A DNA stretch of 9,993 bases. It comes from DASRHY01 sp046765875 (GTDB taxonomy: Bacteria > Actinomycetota > Actinomycetes > Propionibacteriales > Kribbellaceae). Each line of letters opens with the position of its first letter. The first letter of the stretch is position 1. Positions 1 to 6,533 of this stretch are shown here, one piece after another. The stretch lies in the NCBI GenBank assembly GCA_046765875.1, contig JBKPSJ010000244.1, positions 1-9,993 of the forward strand, in the 5' to 3' direction. The translations under genes were made by a program, and so were the position numbers. The notes beneath the pieces are model-generated. The model was not told the origin of the DNA. It was given only the letters and a program-made list of their open reading frames with translations, and made no database searches.

Positions 1-60
1 CGCGAGCTCCGCGCCGCACTCGCCTGGTACGCCGGCGGCCGTTACGACTGGAGCCCCTGA
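1..60 (+). CDS. C-terminal end of an unrecognised protein (5' truncated by window edge)
   Basis: Frame 1 is open from the window edge to a TGA at 58-60 and encodes RELRAALAWYAGGRYDWSP. Codon use is GC-rich at third positions, as in the neighbouring genes, which supports real coding. Only 19 residues are visible, too few to assign a family. The gene converges on the helicase, whose stop is at 154. The alternative is a chance open frame of 57 bases, which is common at this GC content, so confidence is moderate. Confidence 0.5.
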   Translation, partial: RELRAALAWYAGGRYDWSP

Positions 61-71
61 CCCAGCCCCAT

Positions 72-116
72 GAGCCGCACGGTCAACACGGCGCCGTCAC
101 AATGCCTGTGCGGCTC
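72..116. terminator. Inverted repeat between convergent genes, candidate bidirectional terminator
   Basis: GAGCCGCAC at 72-80 is the exact reverse complement of GTGCGGCTC at 108-116, a 9-bp stem around a 27-nt loop. The stem can be extended by one G-U and one G-C pair (81/107 and 82/106). The loop contains a perfect 10-bp palindrome, ACGGCGCCGT (88-97). The element lies between the plus-strand stop at 60 and the helicase stop at 154, where a two-way terminator would be expected. There is no T-run on either strand, so an intrinsic terminator of the E. coli type is not shown. Confidence 0.4.
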
Positions 117-126
117 GGGAAGCTAC

Positions 127-173
127 GCCCGGCGGCGGGCGGGGCTGGGGACGCTAGGCCCGGCGGCGGGCGG
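127..173. repeat. Pair of 16-bp direct repeats, each able to form a small hairpin, at the helicase 3' end
   Basis: The sequence GCCCGGCGGCGGGCGG occurs exactly at 127-142 and again at 158-173, separated by 15 bp. Within each copy GCCCG can pair with CGGGC around a GCGG loop. The second copy encodes the final basic residues of the helicase, and its TAG stop (154-156) lies between the copies. This may be a local tandem duplication, or part of the termination region for the convergent genes. Confidence 0.5.
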
Positions 174-1896
174 ACCAGTCGCGGAGGCGCTCGATCCGCT
201 CGCGGAGCTCATCGGCCGAGGCGTGCGCGGCGGCCGGTCCGCCGAGCTCACGGCGAAGGTCGGTGTGGATGACGGCGTGCGGCTGCCCGGTCCGGTGGTG
301 CCATGCCGCGACCAGCCCGTTGAGCTCGCGGCGTAGCAGCGCCAACTGCTCGTGCGTGGCCAGCTCGGCAGGTGTCGGCGCCTCCCCGGCCTTGGTCCTG
401 CCCCGGCCGCGCTTCATCGTCTTCTCCTGGCGGCTGCGGAGCAGTTCGCGCACCTGGTCCGGCTCGAGCAGGCCCGGCAGGCCGAGGAAGTCCAGTTCCT
501 CCTCTGAGCCGCCGAGCCCGTAGTCGCCGCCGTCGTAGACGACCCGGTCGAAGCTCGCCTCCGAGCCGAGCGCCGCGAACTGCTGCTCGAGCCCGTCCGA
601 GGCACTCTCCTGGGCGTTGGCCCCCGCTACCAGAGCTTCCTCGGCCGCGAAGATGTCGCCGTCGTCGTTGACCGGCCGGCCGAGCACATGGTCGCGCTCG
701 ACCTCCATCTCGGCCGCGAACCCGAGCAGCCGCTGCACCGACGGCACGAAGACCGACGCGGTCTCACCTCGCTTGCGGGCCCGTACGAATCGGCCGACCG
801 CCTGGGCGAAGAAGAGCGGCGTCGAGGTGGATGTCGCGTACACACCCACGGCGAGCCGCGGCACGTCGACGCCCTCGCTGACCATCCGGACCGCGACCAT
901 CCAGCGCTGGTCGCCCTCGCTGAACGCCGCGATCCGCTTGCTCGACGTCTTCTCGTCCGAGAGCACCACCGTCGCCGTCTCGCCGGTGATCGACTTGAGT
1001 ACCTTCGCGTACGCCCGGGCCGACTCCTGGTCGCCGGCGATCACCAGCCCGCCGGCGTCCGGCATGTGCCTGCGTACCTCGGTCAGGCGGGTGTCGGCGG
1101 CCGACAGCACGGCGGGGATCCACTCGCCGGCCGGGTCGAGCGCCGTACGCAGCGCCTGCGCGGTCAGGTCCTTGGTCAGGGCCTCGCCCAGCCGGGCCGC
1201 GATCTCGTCGCCGGCGCGCGTCCGCCAACGCATCTCGCCGGAGTACGCCATGAACAACACGGGCCGGACCACGTGGTCGGCCAGAGCGCGACCGTACCCG
1301 TACGTGTAGTCGGCCTGCGAGTGGTCGTCGACATACGTGACGAACGGGATCGGGTTGTCGTCGCTGCGGAACGGTGTCCCGGTCAACGACAGCCGCCGGA
1401 TGGCCGGGTCGAAGGCCTCGCGGATGCCGTCACCCCAGCTGAGCGCGTCGCCGCCATGGTGGATCTCGTCCAGGATCACCAGGGTGCGGAACTTCTCGGT
1501 GCGGACCCGGAACGCCAGCGGGTTCGTCGCGACGCCGGCGTAGGTCACCACGACGCCCTGGTAGTCCTTGTTCGTCCGGCCCCTGCGACCGGAGAAGTTC
1601 GGGTCGAGCGCGATCCCGGCGCGGTCGGCGGCGTCGGCCCACTGCACCTTGAGATGCTCGGTCGGCACGACGACGGTGATTCGCTCGATCGTGCGGCGCT
1701 GAAGCAGTTCGGCCGCCACGGTCAGCGCGAAGGTGGTCTTGCCCGCGCCCGGTGTGGCGACGGCGAGGAAGTCCTTCGGGTTTGTGTCGAGGTAAAGCTT
1801 GAGCGCCTCGGCCTGCCAGGCGCGCAGCTTGGCTGCCGTTCCCCAGGCGGCGCGATCCGGGTACGCCGGTGGCAGCGGCGGGAGATGCGAATTCAC
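154..1896 (-). CDS. DEAD/DEAH-box superfamily 2 helicase
   Basis: A 580-residue ATP-dependent nucleic-acid helicase or translocase of superfamily 2. RecA lobe 1 carries LRAWQ (24-28), Walker A ATPGAGKT (47-54), Walker B/motif II DEIH (143-146) and motif III TGTPFR (172-177). Lobe 2 carries motif V VSEGVDVPRL (339-348) and motif VI QAVGRFVRAR (365-374). All ATPase motifs are intact. Residues 375-580 form an extra C-terminal region: an acidic linker, a basic stretch near 492-502 (KTMKRGRGRTK), and a compact conserved-looking module at about 511-574. I chose the GTG at 1896 because homology-like sequence begins there and GGGGAG lies 11 nt upstream. The frame stays open to 2352, but that part overlaps the MFS gene and has low-complexity arginine-rich composition. 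The gene sits 80 bp downstream of the MFS gene on the same strand. Substrate (DNA or RNA) and cellular role cannot be read from the sequence. Confidence 0.93.
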   Translation of the reverse strand: MNSHLPPLPPAYPDRAAWGTAAKLRAWQAEALKLYLDTNPKDFLAVATPGAGKTTFALTVAAELLQRRTIERITVVVPTEHLKVQWADAADRAGIALDPNFSGRRGRTNKDYQGVVVTYAGVATNPLAFRVRTEKFRTLVILDEIHHGGDALSWGDGIREAFDPAIRRLSLTGTPFRSDDNPIPFVTYVDDHSQADYTYGYGRALADHVVRPVLFMAYSGEMRWRTRAGDEIAARLGEALTKDLTAQALRTALDPAGEWIPAVLSAADTRLTEVRRHMPDAGGLVIAGDQESARAYAKVLKSITGETATVVLSDEKTSSKRIAAFSEGDQRWMVAVRMVSEGVDVPRLAVGVYATSTSTPLFFAQAVGRFVRARKRGETASVFVPSVQRLLGFAAEMEVERDHVLGRPVNDDGDIFAAEEALVAGANAQESASDGLEQQFAALGSEASFDRVVYDGGDYGLGGSEEELDFLGLPGLLEPDQVRELLRSRQEKTMKRGRGRTKAGEAPTPAELATHEQLALLRRELNGLVAAWHHRTGQPHAVIHTDLRRELGGPAAAHASADELRERIERLRDWSARRRA

Positions 1897-1943
1897 CGGC
1901 TGCGGAGCTCCCCGTGGTAGTCGGTCGGACGGCGCGAGAAGGG

Positions 1944-1949
1944 ACCTTA
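1944..1949 (-). promoter_or_regulatory. Possible -10 element for the helicase
   Basis: On the minus strand the hexamer TAAGGT fits TANNNT and would place transcription start about 40 nt before the GTG at 1896. No recognisable -35 is found at 17-18 bp. The 80-bp MFS-helicase gap is otherwise featureless, so the helicase may instead be read through from the MFS gene. Confidence 0.25.
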
Positions 1950-1976
1950 CCCGACTCGGCGGACAGACCTCTGACG

Positions 1977-3143
1977 TCACACGCGGTCGCGGTACGCCGG
2001 CACCAGCACGGCCAGCAGGGACAGCGCGACCATGCCGAAGGCCATCGGATAGCCGGTCACGCCGGCCACCGAGCCGAAAGCGATCGCACCGATCCCCCAG
2101 CCCGCGTCGTACGACACACTCCACAACGCGCTGACCCGGCTGTACCCGTTCCGCGGGACCCGATCGAACATCACCGACAGCGCCACGTTCTGCGCGGCAC
2201 CGAAGCCGAGTCCGAACAGGACCATCCCGCCGATCACCGCGACCGGCTGATCCAGCAGCACCAGGCTCGCGGCGCCGATCGCGGTCAGCAGCACCGACGG
2301 CACCAGCAGCCGGCCATGGCCGTGCCTGTCGCCGTACCGGCCGGCGAACCACCGCGCGGCCGGGGCGCCCGCGGCCTGGATCAGCAGCGCCACCGGCACC
2401 AGCGGACCGGCGGCGGCCAGCGGCAGGAAGGTCGCCACCACCCCGCCGGCCATCGCCATCACGCCGAACACGATCACCGGCCGCCGCAGTGCGCCGTTCC
2501 GCAATCCGCGCAACACATCCGCCGGCCGGTCCGCCGCCTCACCACCGGCCCCGCGTGGGAGCCCGGGCAGGGCAGCCAGGCCGGCGAAGGCAACGACTGC
2601 CGCCAGCGCGAAGACGACCTCGAACCCGTACCGACCGGCCAGGTCGACGCCGAGCGGCAGGCCGATCACCGCGGGCGCCCCGGCGACGACACCGGCCAGC
2701 CCGAGCGCCTCGCCCCGTCGTCCGGCCGGCACCACGGCCGCGACCAGAGCGGTGTCGGCGACGAACATGATTGCCAGCCCGGCACCCCGCGCCACGCTCA
2801 CCAGCACCACCAGCGGGGTGGCCGCGGAGACCATCAGCACCAGCGACGGCACACCCAGCAGCACGAGCCCCGCGCCCAGCAACGCGCGGTACCCGAACCG
2901 GCCGACGAGCACCGGCACCAGCACCTCGGTCGCGACCGTGGCCGCCATCATCAGCCCGGTCGCGAGACCGGCGCCGGCACTGCTCCAGCCGGCCCGCGCC
3001 AGATACAACGGCACGACCGAGATCAGCAGGTAGAAGTTCAGGCAGGAACCGAATATCGCGACCAGGACCCGCACCAACTGCGCGGTCACCAGCCGGTCGG
3101 CAGGTTCGGCGACCGCGGGTGCGGTCAGCTCCAGGGTGGTCAT
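1977..3143 (-). CDS. Major facilitator superfamily transporter, efflux type
   Basis: A 388-residue polytopic membrane protein with the two-times-six helix plan of the MFS. The first helix is at about 22-48, and a hydrophilic central loop (about 194-221) divides the halves. The motif A-like loop after helix 2 reads GRFGYRALLGAG (81-92), and a second-half counterpart is at about 268-281 (GRYGDRHGHGRL). The glycine-rich stretch GLAGVVAGAPAVIGLPLG (about 148-165) resembles antiporter motif C in helix 5, which suggests proton-coupled export of a small molecule or drug, possibly a sugar or amino-acid derivative. The ATG at 3143 is well supported by AAGGAG (3150-3155) with a 6-nt spacer. The frame continues upstream to 3986, but that part is antisense to the regulator. 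The gene is divergent from the MocR-type regulator, its likely controller. Substrate unknown. Confidence 0.9.
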   Translation of the reverse strand: MTTLELTAPAVAEPADRLVTAQLVRVLVAIFGSCLNFYLLISVVPLYLARAGWSSAGAGLATGLMMAATVATEVLVPVLVGRFGYRALLGAGLVLLGVPSLVLMVSAATPLVVLVSVARGAGLAIMFVADTALVAAVVPAGRRGEALGLAGVVAGAPAVIGLPLGVDLAGRYGFEVVFALAAVVAFAGLAALPGLPRGAGGEAADRPADVLRGLRNGALRRPVIVFGVMAMAGGVVATFLPLAAAGPLVPVALLIQAAGAPAARWFAGRYGDRHGHGRLLVPSVLLTAIGAASLVLLDQPVAVIGGMVLFGLGFGAAQNVALSVMFDRVPRNGYSRVSALWSVSYDAGWGIGAIAFGSVAGVTGYPMAFGMVALSLLAVLVPAYRDRV

Positions 3144-3149
3144 CGTCGG

Positions 3150-3155
3150 CTCCTT
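3150..3155 (-). promoter_or_regulatory. Strong ribosome binding site of the MFS gene
   Basis: The minus strand reads AAGGAG here, 6 nt before the ATG at 3143. This fixes the start and rules out the long upstream extension of the frame. Confidence 0.8.
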
Positions 3156-3171
3156 CGAGGTCGGTGCACTC

Positions 3172-3177
3172 ACCGTA
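3172..3177 (-). promoter_or_regulatory. Possible -10 element of the MFS gene
   Basis: TACGGT on the minus strand fits TANNNT and would give a leader of roughly 20 nt containing the ribosome binding site. A -35 box at 17-18 bp would fall near 3195-3201, on top of the -10 candidate of the divergent regulator. If so, the two promoters overlap and polymerases would compete. Confidence 0.35.
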
Positions 3178-3180
3178 GGA

Positions 3181-3236
3181 ATCGAACCGGTCTGCCGATA
3201 AGATCCAATTCCATGACGATCGAGTGGACCGGTTTG
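3181..3236. promoter_or_regulatory. Repeated ATCGA / ACCGGTxTG motifs, candidate operator of the MocR-type regulator
   Basis: ACCGGTCTG (3186-3194) and ACCGGTTTG (3228-3236) match at 8 of 9 positions and are 42 bp apart, about four helical turns. Each is preceded by ATCGA (3181-3185 and 3219-3223). ACCGGT is itself palindromic. The first copy lies between the two divergent promoters and the second within codons 6-8 of the regulator. MocR-family proteins often bind spaced direct repeats in the divergent gap. Assignment of this repeat as the site is inference. Confidence 0.35.
3199..3204 (+). promoter_or_regulatory. Candidate -10 of the regulator gene, implying a leaderless mRNA
   Basis: TAAGAT (in context GATAAGATCC) fits TANNNT. 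Its downstream edge is 8 nt before the ATG at 3213, so transcription would start at or within a base or two of the start codon. No Shine-Dalgarno sequence precedes the ATG, consistent with leaderless translation, which is common in actinobacteria. No good -35 box is seen. Confidence 0.5.
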
Positions 3237-4634
3237 GGTCCGGACCTGCTGCTCCAGCTCGACCGGGCGGCCGCCGACCCGTTGCGAATCCAGCTCGAGC
3301 GCGAGCTGCGCGACGCGATCCGCGCCGGCCGGCTGGCCGCGGGCGAACGGTTGCCGAGCTCGCGCACCCTGGCCCGCGAACTCGGCATCTCCCGCGGCCT
3401 GGTGTCCGAGTGCTACGCCCAGCTCCAGGCCGAGGGCTACCTGGTCACCCGCGGCGGCTCGGCCACCCGGGTGTCGGGCAGCGCGCGACCGCCAGCCGAG
3501 GCCGCCCGGCGTGCCTCGCCTGAGCCGGTGCCGGCGATCGACTTCCGGATCGGCGTCCCGGACACCACGAGCTTCCCGCGGTACGACTGGAGCTGGGCGC
3601 TGCGGAAGGCATGCCGGGACATCCAGTCCGAGCAACTGCGCTACACGTTCCCGAAGACGCCGGACACCGCGATGGATGCCACCGGCAGCCCCGAGCTCCA
3701 GACCGTGCTGGCGGCGTACCTGCGCCGGGTGCGGCGCGCGGTCGCCGACCCTGACCTGCTGATCGCGTGCACCGGGTTCGCCCAGGGCCTCAGCCTGACC
3801 GTGCACGCCCTGGTCCGCGCCGGCATCGGCACCATCGCGGTCGAGGACCCCGGCGATCGTGACCACCGCAACATCGCCCGGTACGCCGGAGCCGATGTGG
3901 TGTCGGTACCGATCGACGCCGACGGGGTGATCACCGAGGCGCTGGCCGCGACCGGCGCCCGCGCGGTGGTGCTCACCCCGGCGCACCAGGCGGCCAACGG
4001 CGGCGTACTCGGCCCGCGTCGCAGGCAGGAACTGGTCGCGTGGGCGCAGGAGCGGGACGCGATCATCATCGAGGACGATTACGACGCCGAGTTCCGGTAC
4101 GACCGCGAGCCGATCGGCGCACTGCAGGGCCTTGCGCCGGACCGGGTGGTGCTGCTCGGTTCGGTCAGCAAGTCGCTGGCGCCGGCCCTGCGGATCGGCT
4201 GGATGGTCGTACCGCCCGCGCTGTTGGAGGCTGTCGCGCAGGCCAAGCTGTACAGCGACCGCGGCTCACCACTCATCGAGCAGATCGCGTTCGCGGCGCT
4301 GATCGAGTCCGGCCGGTACGACAAGCACCTCCGTCTGATGCGGACCAAGTACGCCGCCCGCCGCGCTGCCCTGGTTACGGCGCTTGCCGCGTACGCCCCG
4401 GAGCGCACTCTCAGCGGACTCGAAGCAGGCTTCCACGCCGTCCTGACATTGCGCGAGGACGCCGACGAGCAGGCGATCGTGGCGGCGGCCCGAACCCGTT
4501 CGGTCGGCCTGTACCCGATGAGCCTCTACCGGTCTGAGACGACCGGGCCGCCCGAACTCGTACTGGGCTTCGGCAACCTGTCGGAGTCCACGATCGAGCG
4601 TGGCATCGCCGCGGTCGCCGATCTGATCAACTGA
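3213..4634 (+). CDS. MocR/PdxR-type transcriptional regulator (GntR winged helix fused to class I aminotransferase domain)
   Basis: A 473-residue protein of the usual MocR length. Residues about 22-88 form the GntR winged helix, with LPSSRTLARELGISRGLVSE (47-66) as the helix-turn-helix core and EGYLVTRGGSATRV as the wing. After a linker (about 89-108), residues 109-473 form a PLP-dependent aminotransferase fold: TPAHQ (255-259), EDDYDAEFRY (287-296, with the PLP-ring Asp and Tyr), and SVSKSLAPALRIGW (317-330) with Lys320 as the expected Schiff-base lysine. Family members use PLP or PLP-bound ligands as effectors and seldom act as enzymes. It is divergent from the MFS transporter and converges with a 6-bp gap on the nitroreductase, so control of one or both is likely. 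No pdxS/pdxT genes are nearby, so a PdxR role in vitamin B6 synthesis is not supported here. The start is set by the family-typical N-terminus and the -10 placement. Confidence 0.93.
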   Translation: MTIEWTGLGPDLLLQLDRAAADPLRIQLERELRDAIRAGRLAAGERLPSSRTLARELGISRGLVSECYAQLQAEGYLVTRGGSATRVSGSARPPAEAARRASPEPVPAIDFRIGVPDTTSFPRYDWSWALRKACRDIQSEQLRYTFPKTPDTAMDATGSPELQTVLAAYLRRVRRAVADPDLLIACTGFAQGLSLTVHALVRAGIGTIAVEDPGDRDHRNIARYAGADVVSVPIDADGVITEALAATGARAVVLTPAHQAANGGVLGPRRRQELVAWAQERDAIIIEDDYDAEFRYDREPIGALQGLAPDRVVLLGSVSKSLAPALRIGWMVVPPALLEAVAQAKLYSDRGSPLIEQIAFAALIESGRYDKHLRLMRTKYAARRAALVTALAAYAPERTLSGLEAGFHAVLTLREDADEQAIVAAARTRSVGLYPMSLYRSETTGPPELVLGFGNLSESTIERGIAAVADLIN

Positions 4635-4640
4635 TCGCCG

Positions 4641-5276
4641 TCACCACCGGTCGACGTGCAGGACGTCGTCCAGCGGCTCGCGCGGCGCCGGCTTGAACGA
4701 CGTACCGGTGTAGTACGCCGTCGGGATCAGGACCGCCTGATGGACGTCTGGCGGCAACTCCAGCAGCTCTGCGATCTCCCGCTCGTACCGAAGGTGCAGG
4801 GTCGTCCACGCCGTACCCAGACCGCGGCCGCGGGCGGCGAGCATGTAGCTCCACGCGGCCGGCAGGATCGAACCCCAGACGCTCGCTTGGTTGCCGGACG
4901 GCAACCTTCGCATCTTCAGGCACGGGATGACGTGCACCGGCACCTCGCCGATGTGCTCGCCCAGGTACGCCACGCTGCTGCCGACCCGTTGCTGTACCGC
5001 GGCCCGGCTCGGGTCGTCGCCGAACAGCTTGCCGGCCGCACCGGGCGAGTCGAGGTACGCCGCGACCGACCGCCGGTAGAACTCCCCGATTGCCGCACGC
5101 CGGGCGGCATCGGTCACGACGACGAAGTGCCACGTCTGCCGGTTGCTCCCCGACGGCGCCTGAAGCGCTATCTCGAGGCACTCGCGGACCAGGTCCAGCG
5201 GCACCGGACGCTCGAGATCGAGGCGCTTGCGCACCGATCGGGTGGTGGTGAGCACTTCGTCAGCAGTCAGTTCCAC
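4641..5276 (-). CDS. Nitroreductase-family FMN oxidoreductase
   Basis: A 211-residue protein of the nitroreductase fold, which binds FMN as a homodimer and transfers hydride from NAD(P)H to nitro compounds, quinones or enones. Visible family features are the N-terminal TTRSVRKRLD (11-20, phosphate-binding arginines), APSGSNRQTWHF (40-51, flavin contact region), GLGTAWTTLHL (152-162) and the C-terminal PREPLDDVLHVDRW ending. The start is GTG at 5276, with AGGA seven nt upstream. The gene converges on the MocR-type regulator with 6 bp between stops and is divergent from the DUF3039 gene with 53 bp between starts. Physiological substrate unknown. The opposite strand has an uninterrupted frame of similar length, but only this frame carries family motifs. 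Confidence 0.9.
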   Translation of the reverse strand: MELTADEVLTTTRSVRKRLDLERPVPLDLVRECLEIALQAPSGSNRQTWHFVVVTDAARRAAIGEFYRRSVAAYLDSPGAAGKLFGDDPSRAAVQQRVGSSVAYLGEHIGEVPVHVIPCLKMRRLPSGNQASVWGSILPAAWSYMLAARGRGLGTAWTTLHLRYEREIAELLELPPDVHQAVLIPTAYYTGTSFKPAPREPLDDVLHVDRW

Positions 5277-5315
5277 AGCGGAATCCTGCCACGGCCGGAT
5301 TTGGGCGTGCGGGTC

Positions 5316-5321
5316 TAAACT
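5316..5321 (+). promoter_or_regulatory. Candidate -10 of the DUF3039 gene, near-leaderless start
   Basis: TAAACT fits TANNNT and ends 8 nt before the ATG at 5330, predicting a 5' leader of 0-2 nt. No Shine-Dalgarno sequence precedes the ATG. No convincing -35 is present. Confidence 0.5.
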
Positions 5322-5329
5322 CGGTCGGT

Positions 5330-5599
5330 ATGAGCACGCAGTTGAGCCCCGGTGCCAAGACGCTCACCGACGAGCGCACCAAGCCGTCCCTCGACGAGGG
5401 TGATCACGAGCGGTTCGCGCACTACGTGCCGAAGGACAAGCTCACCGAGGCGATGGTGATGGGTACGCCGGTGGTCGCGCTGTGCGGCAAGGTCTGGGTG
5501 CCCAGCCGCGACCCGCAGCGGTTCCCGGTCTGCCCGGAGTGCAAGGAGATCTGGGAGTCGCTCCGCCCCGGTGACGACGAAGGCTCCGACGGCGAATAG
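5330..5599 (+). CDS. DUF3039 domain protein
   Basis: An 89-residue soluble protein that I recognise as the DUF3039 family, small actinobacterial proteins of unknown function. The conserved core runs from HYVPKDKLTEAMVMGTPVVALCGKVW (starting at residue 31) through DPQRFPVCPECKEIW (61-75). Cys52, Cys68 and Cys71, together with His31 or His26, could form a zinc site resembling a treble-clef or ribbon knuckle (CGK and CPEC). That is inference. Both termini are hydrophilic and probably disordered, the C-terminus being very acidic. It is divergent from the nitroreductase, and its TAG stop directly abuts the stop of yqgE. Confidence 0.88.
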   Translation: MSTQLSPGAKTLTDERTKPSLDEGDHERFAHYVPKDKLTEAMVMGTPVVALCGKVWVPSRDPQRFPVCPECKEIWESLRPGDDEGSDGE

Positions 5600-5602
5600 C
5601 TA
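5597..5602. other. Back-to-back stop codons of DUF3039 and yqgE genes
   Basis: The plus-strand TAG (5597-5599) is followed at once by CTA (5600-5602), the minus-strand TAG of yqgE. The genes therefore converge with zero bases between them and share the palindrome TAGCTA. No terminator can fit between them, so each transcript must run into the antisense of its neighbour or end inside it. Confidence 0.9.
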
Positions 5603-6169
5603 GTTCAGCGCCGGGTCGTCGGGATACGTCGACACGAACGCCATCTCGTCGCGTTGCCGGCGCAGCACCCGCCGCCACAGCCCGGCCGGGTGCAGGTCGA
5701 ACACGTCGTCCGGGTCGGACTCCACGACGTACCAGGCGCCCTCGGAGATCTCATCCTCGAGCTGACCGCTGCCCCAGCCGGAGTACCCGGCGAAGATCCG
5801 CATCCGGCCGATCGCGCCGCCGAGCAGCTCGGGTGGCGCGTCGAGGTCGACCAGCCCGATCCGGCCGAAGCAGCCACGCCAGCCCGGCGGGCCGGATGTC
5901 GCGGTGACGCCGGCCGCGAGCTCGGCGACGGCCAGCGCGCTGTCGGTGCCGACCGGGCCGCCGACGAACAGCACACCAGGCTCGCTGACGGTCTGCGACC
6001 AAGCTGACAGCACCCGGTCGACCGCGAGGTCCGCGGCCTGGTTCACGACCACCCCGAGCGCACCGTCCTCGTCGTGGTCGAGCAGCAGTACGACGGAACG
6101 GCGGAACGGCGGCTCGTCCAACATCGGCGTCGCCACCAGCAGCGAGCCGGTCAGGGTCGTGGCCGTCAT
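5600..6169 (-). CDS. YqgE/AlgH family protein (UPF0301)
   Basis: A 189-residue protein of the YqgE/AlgH (DUF179) family. Signatures in order: GSLLVATPML (8-17), FRRSVVLLLDHDEDGALGVVVN (22-43), VLFVGGPV (66-73) and RIFAGYSGWGSGQLEDEI (124-141), followed by the usual W-x-V ending region. Length is normal. AlgH has been linked to alginate regulation in Pseudomonas, but the molecular role of the family is unresolved, and no alginate pathway is expected here. The ATG at 6169 has only a weak GGA before it. It lies 32 bp after the VanZ gene on the same strand, probably as the last cistron of the CoA-transferase/malic enzyme/VanZ unit. Confidence 0.93.
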   Translation of the reverse strand: MTATTLTGSLLVATPMLDEPPFRRSVVLLLDHDEDGALGVVVNQAADLAVDRVLSAWSQTVSEPGVLFVGGPVGTDSALAVAELAAGVTATSGPPGWRGCFGRIGLVDLDAPPELLGGAIGRMRIFAGYSGWGSGQLEDEISEGAWYVVESDPDDVFDLHPAGLWRRVLRRQRDEMAFVSTYPDDPALN

Positions 6170-6201
6170 GGTTCCATGATGTCGGACATCGGGTCGAGCG
6201 A

Positions 6202-6533
6202 TCAGGTCGTATGTGTGCGCCGTCCGGTCGCGAGCCAGACACCGAGGGCCACCCCGGCGACATCCGCGACCGCGTCGAACACATCCCCGCTGCGCTGCGA
6301 CAGCCAGTAGTGCTGCACCAGCTCACTGACAGCCGCATTCAACACCAGTACGGGCACCAGCCAGGCCAGCGGCAGCCCGAGCTTCGTACCGGTGAACGCC
6401 ACCGCCGCGAACAGCAGCACGTGCACCACCTTGTCGGCGTACGGGATGTTGCTCGGCCCGGACTCGGGCGAATACAGCACCAGCACGTTGACCACGCACG
6501 CGAGTGCGAACGCGATCTGCCATCCTCGCCGGC

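Noticed and set aside
688..1920. 410-residue open frame opposite the helicase
   Set aside because: It is a shadow frame with skewed composition. The helicase motifs on the other strand are complete.
1972..1979. TGACGTCA palindrome at the MFS stop codon
   Set aside because: It is a single short palindrome partly made of the stop codon, with no further copy at a promoter, so it is most likely chance.
1897..2352. Upstream extension of the helicase frame
   Set aside because: It overlaps the MFS coding sequence and is arginine-rich without family features. The GTG at 1896 fits the helicase N-terminus and has GGGGAG upstream.
1869..3212. In-frame upstream extension of the regulator frame (plus strand)
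   Set aside because: It is antisense to the MFS gene, with low-complexity Arg/His/Gln/Gly composition. The real N-terminus and promoter place the start at 3213.
3144..3986. Upstream extension of the MFS frame
   Set aside because: It is antisense to the MocR-type regulator. AAGGAG at 3150-3155 sets the ATG at 3143.
3213..4634. Annotation of the regulator as PdxR controlling vitamin B6 synthesis
   Set aside because: No pdxS/pdxT or other B6 gene is nearby. The divergent partner is an MFS transporter.
4656..5318. 220-residue open frame opposite the nitroreductase
   Set aside because: It is similar in length to the nitroreductase but has no family signature, and it overlaps the DUF3039 promoter.
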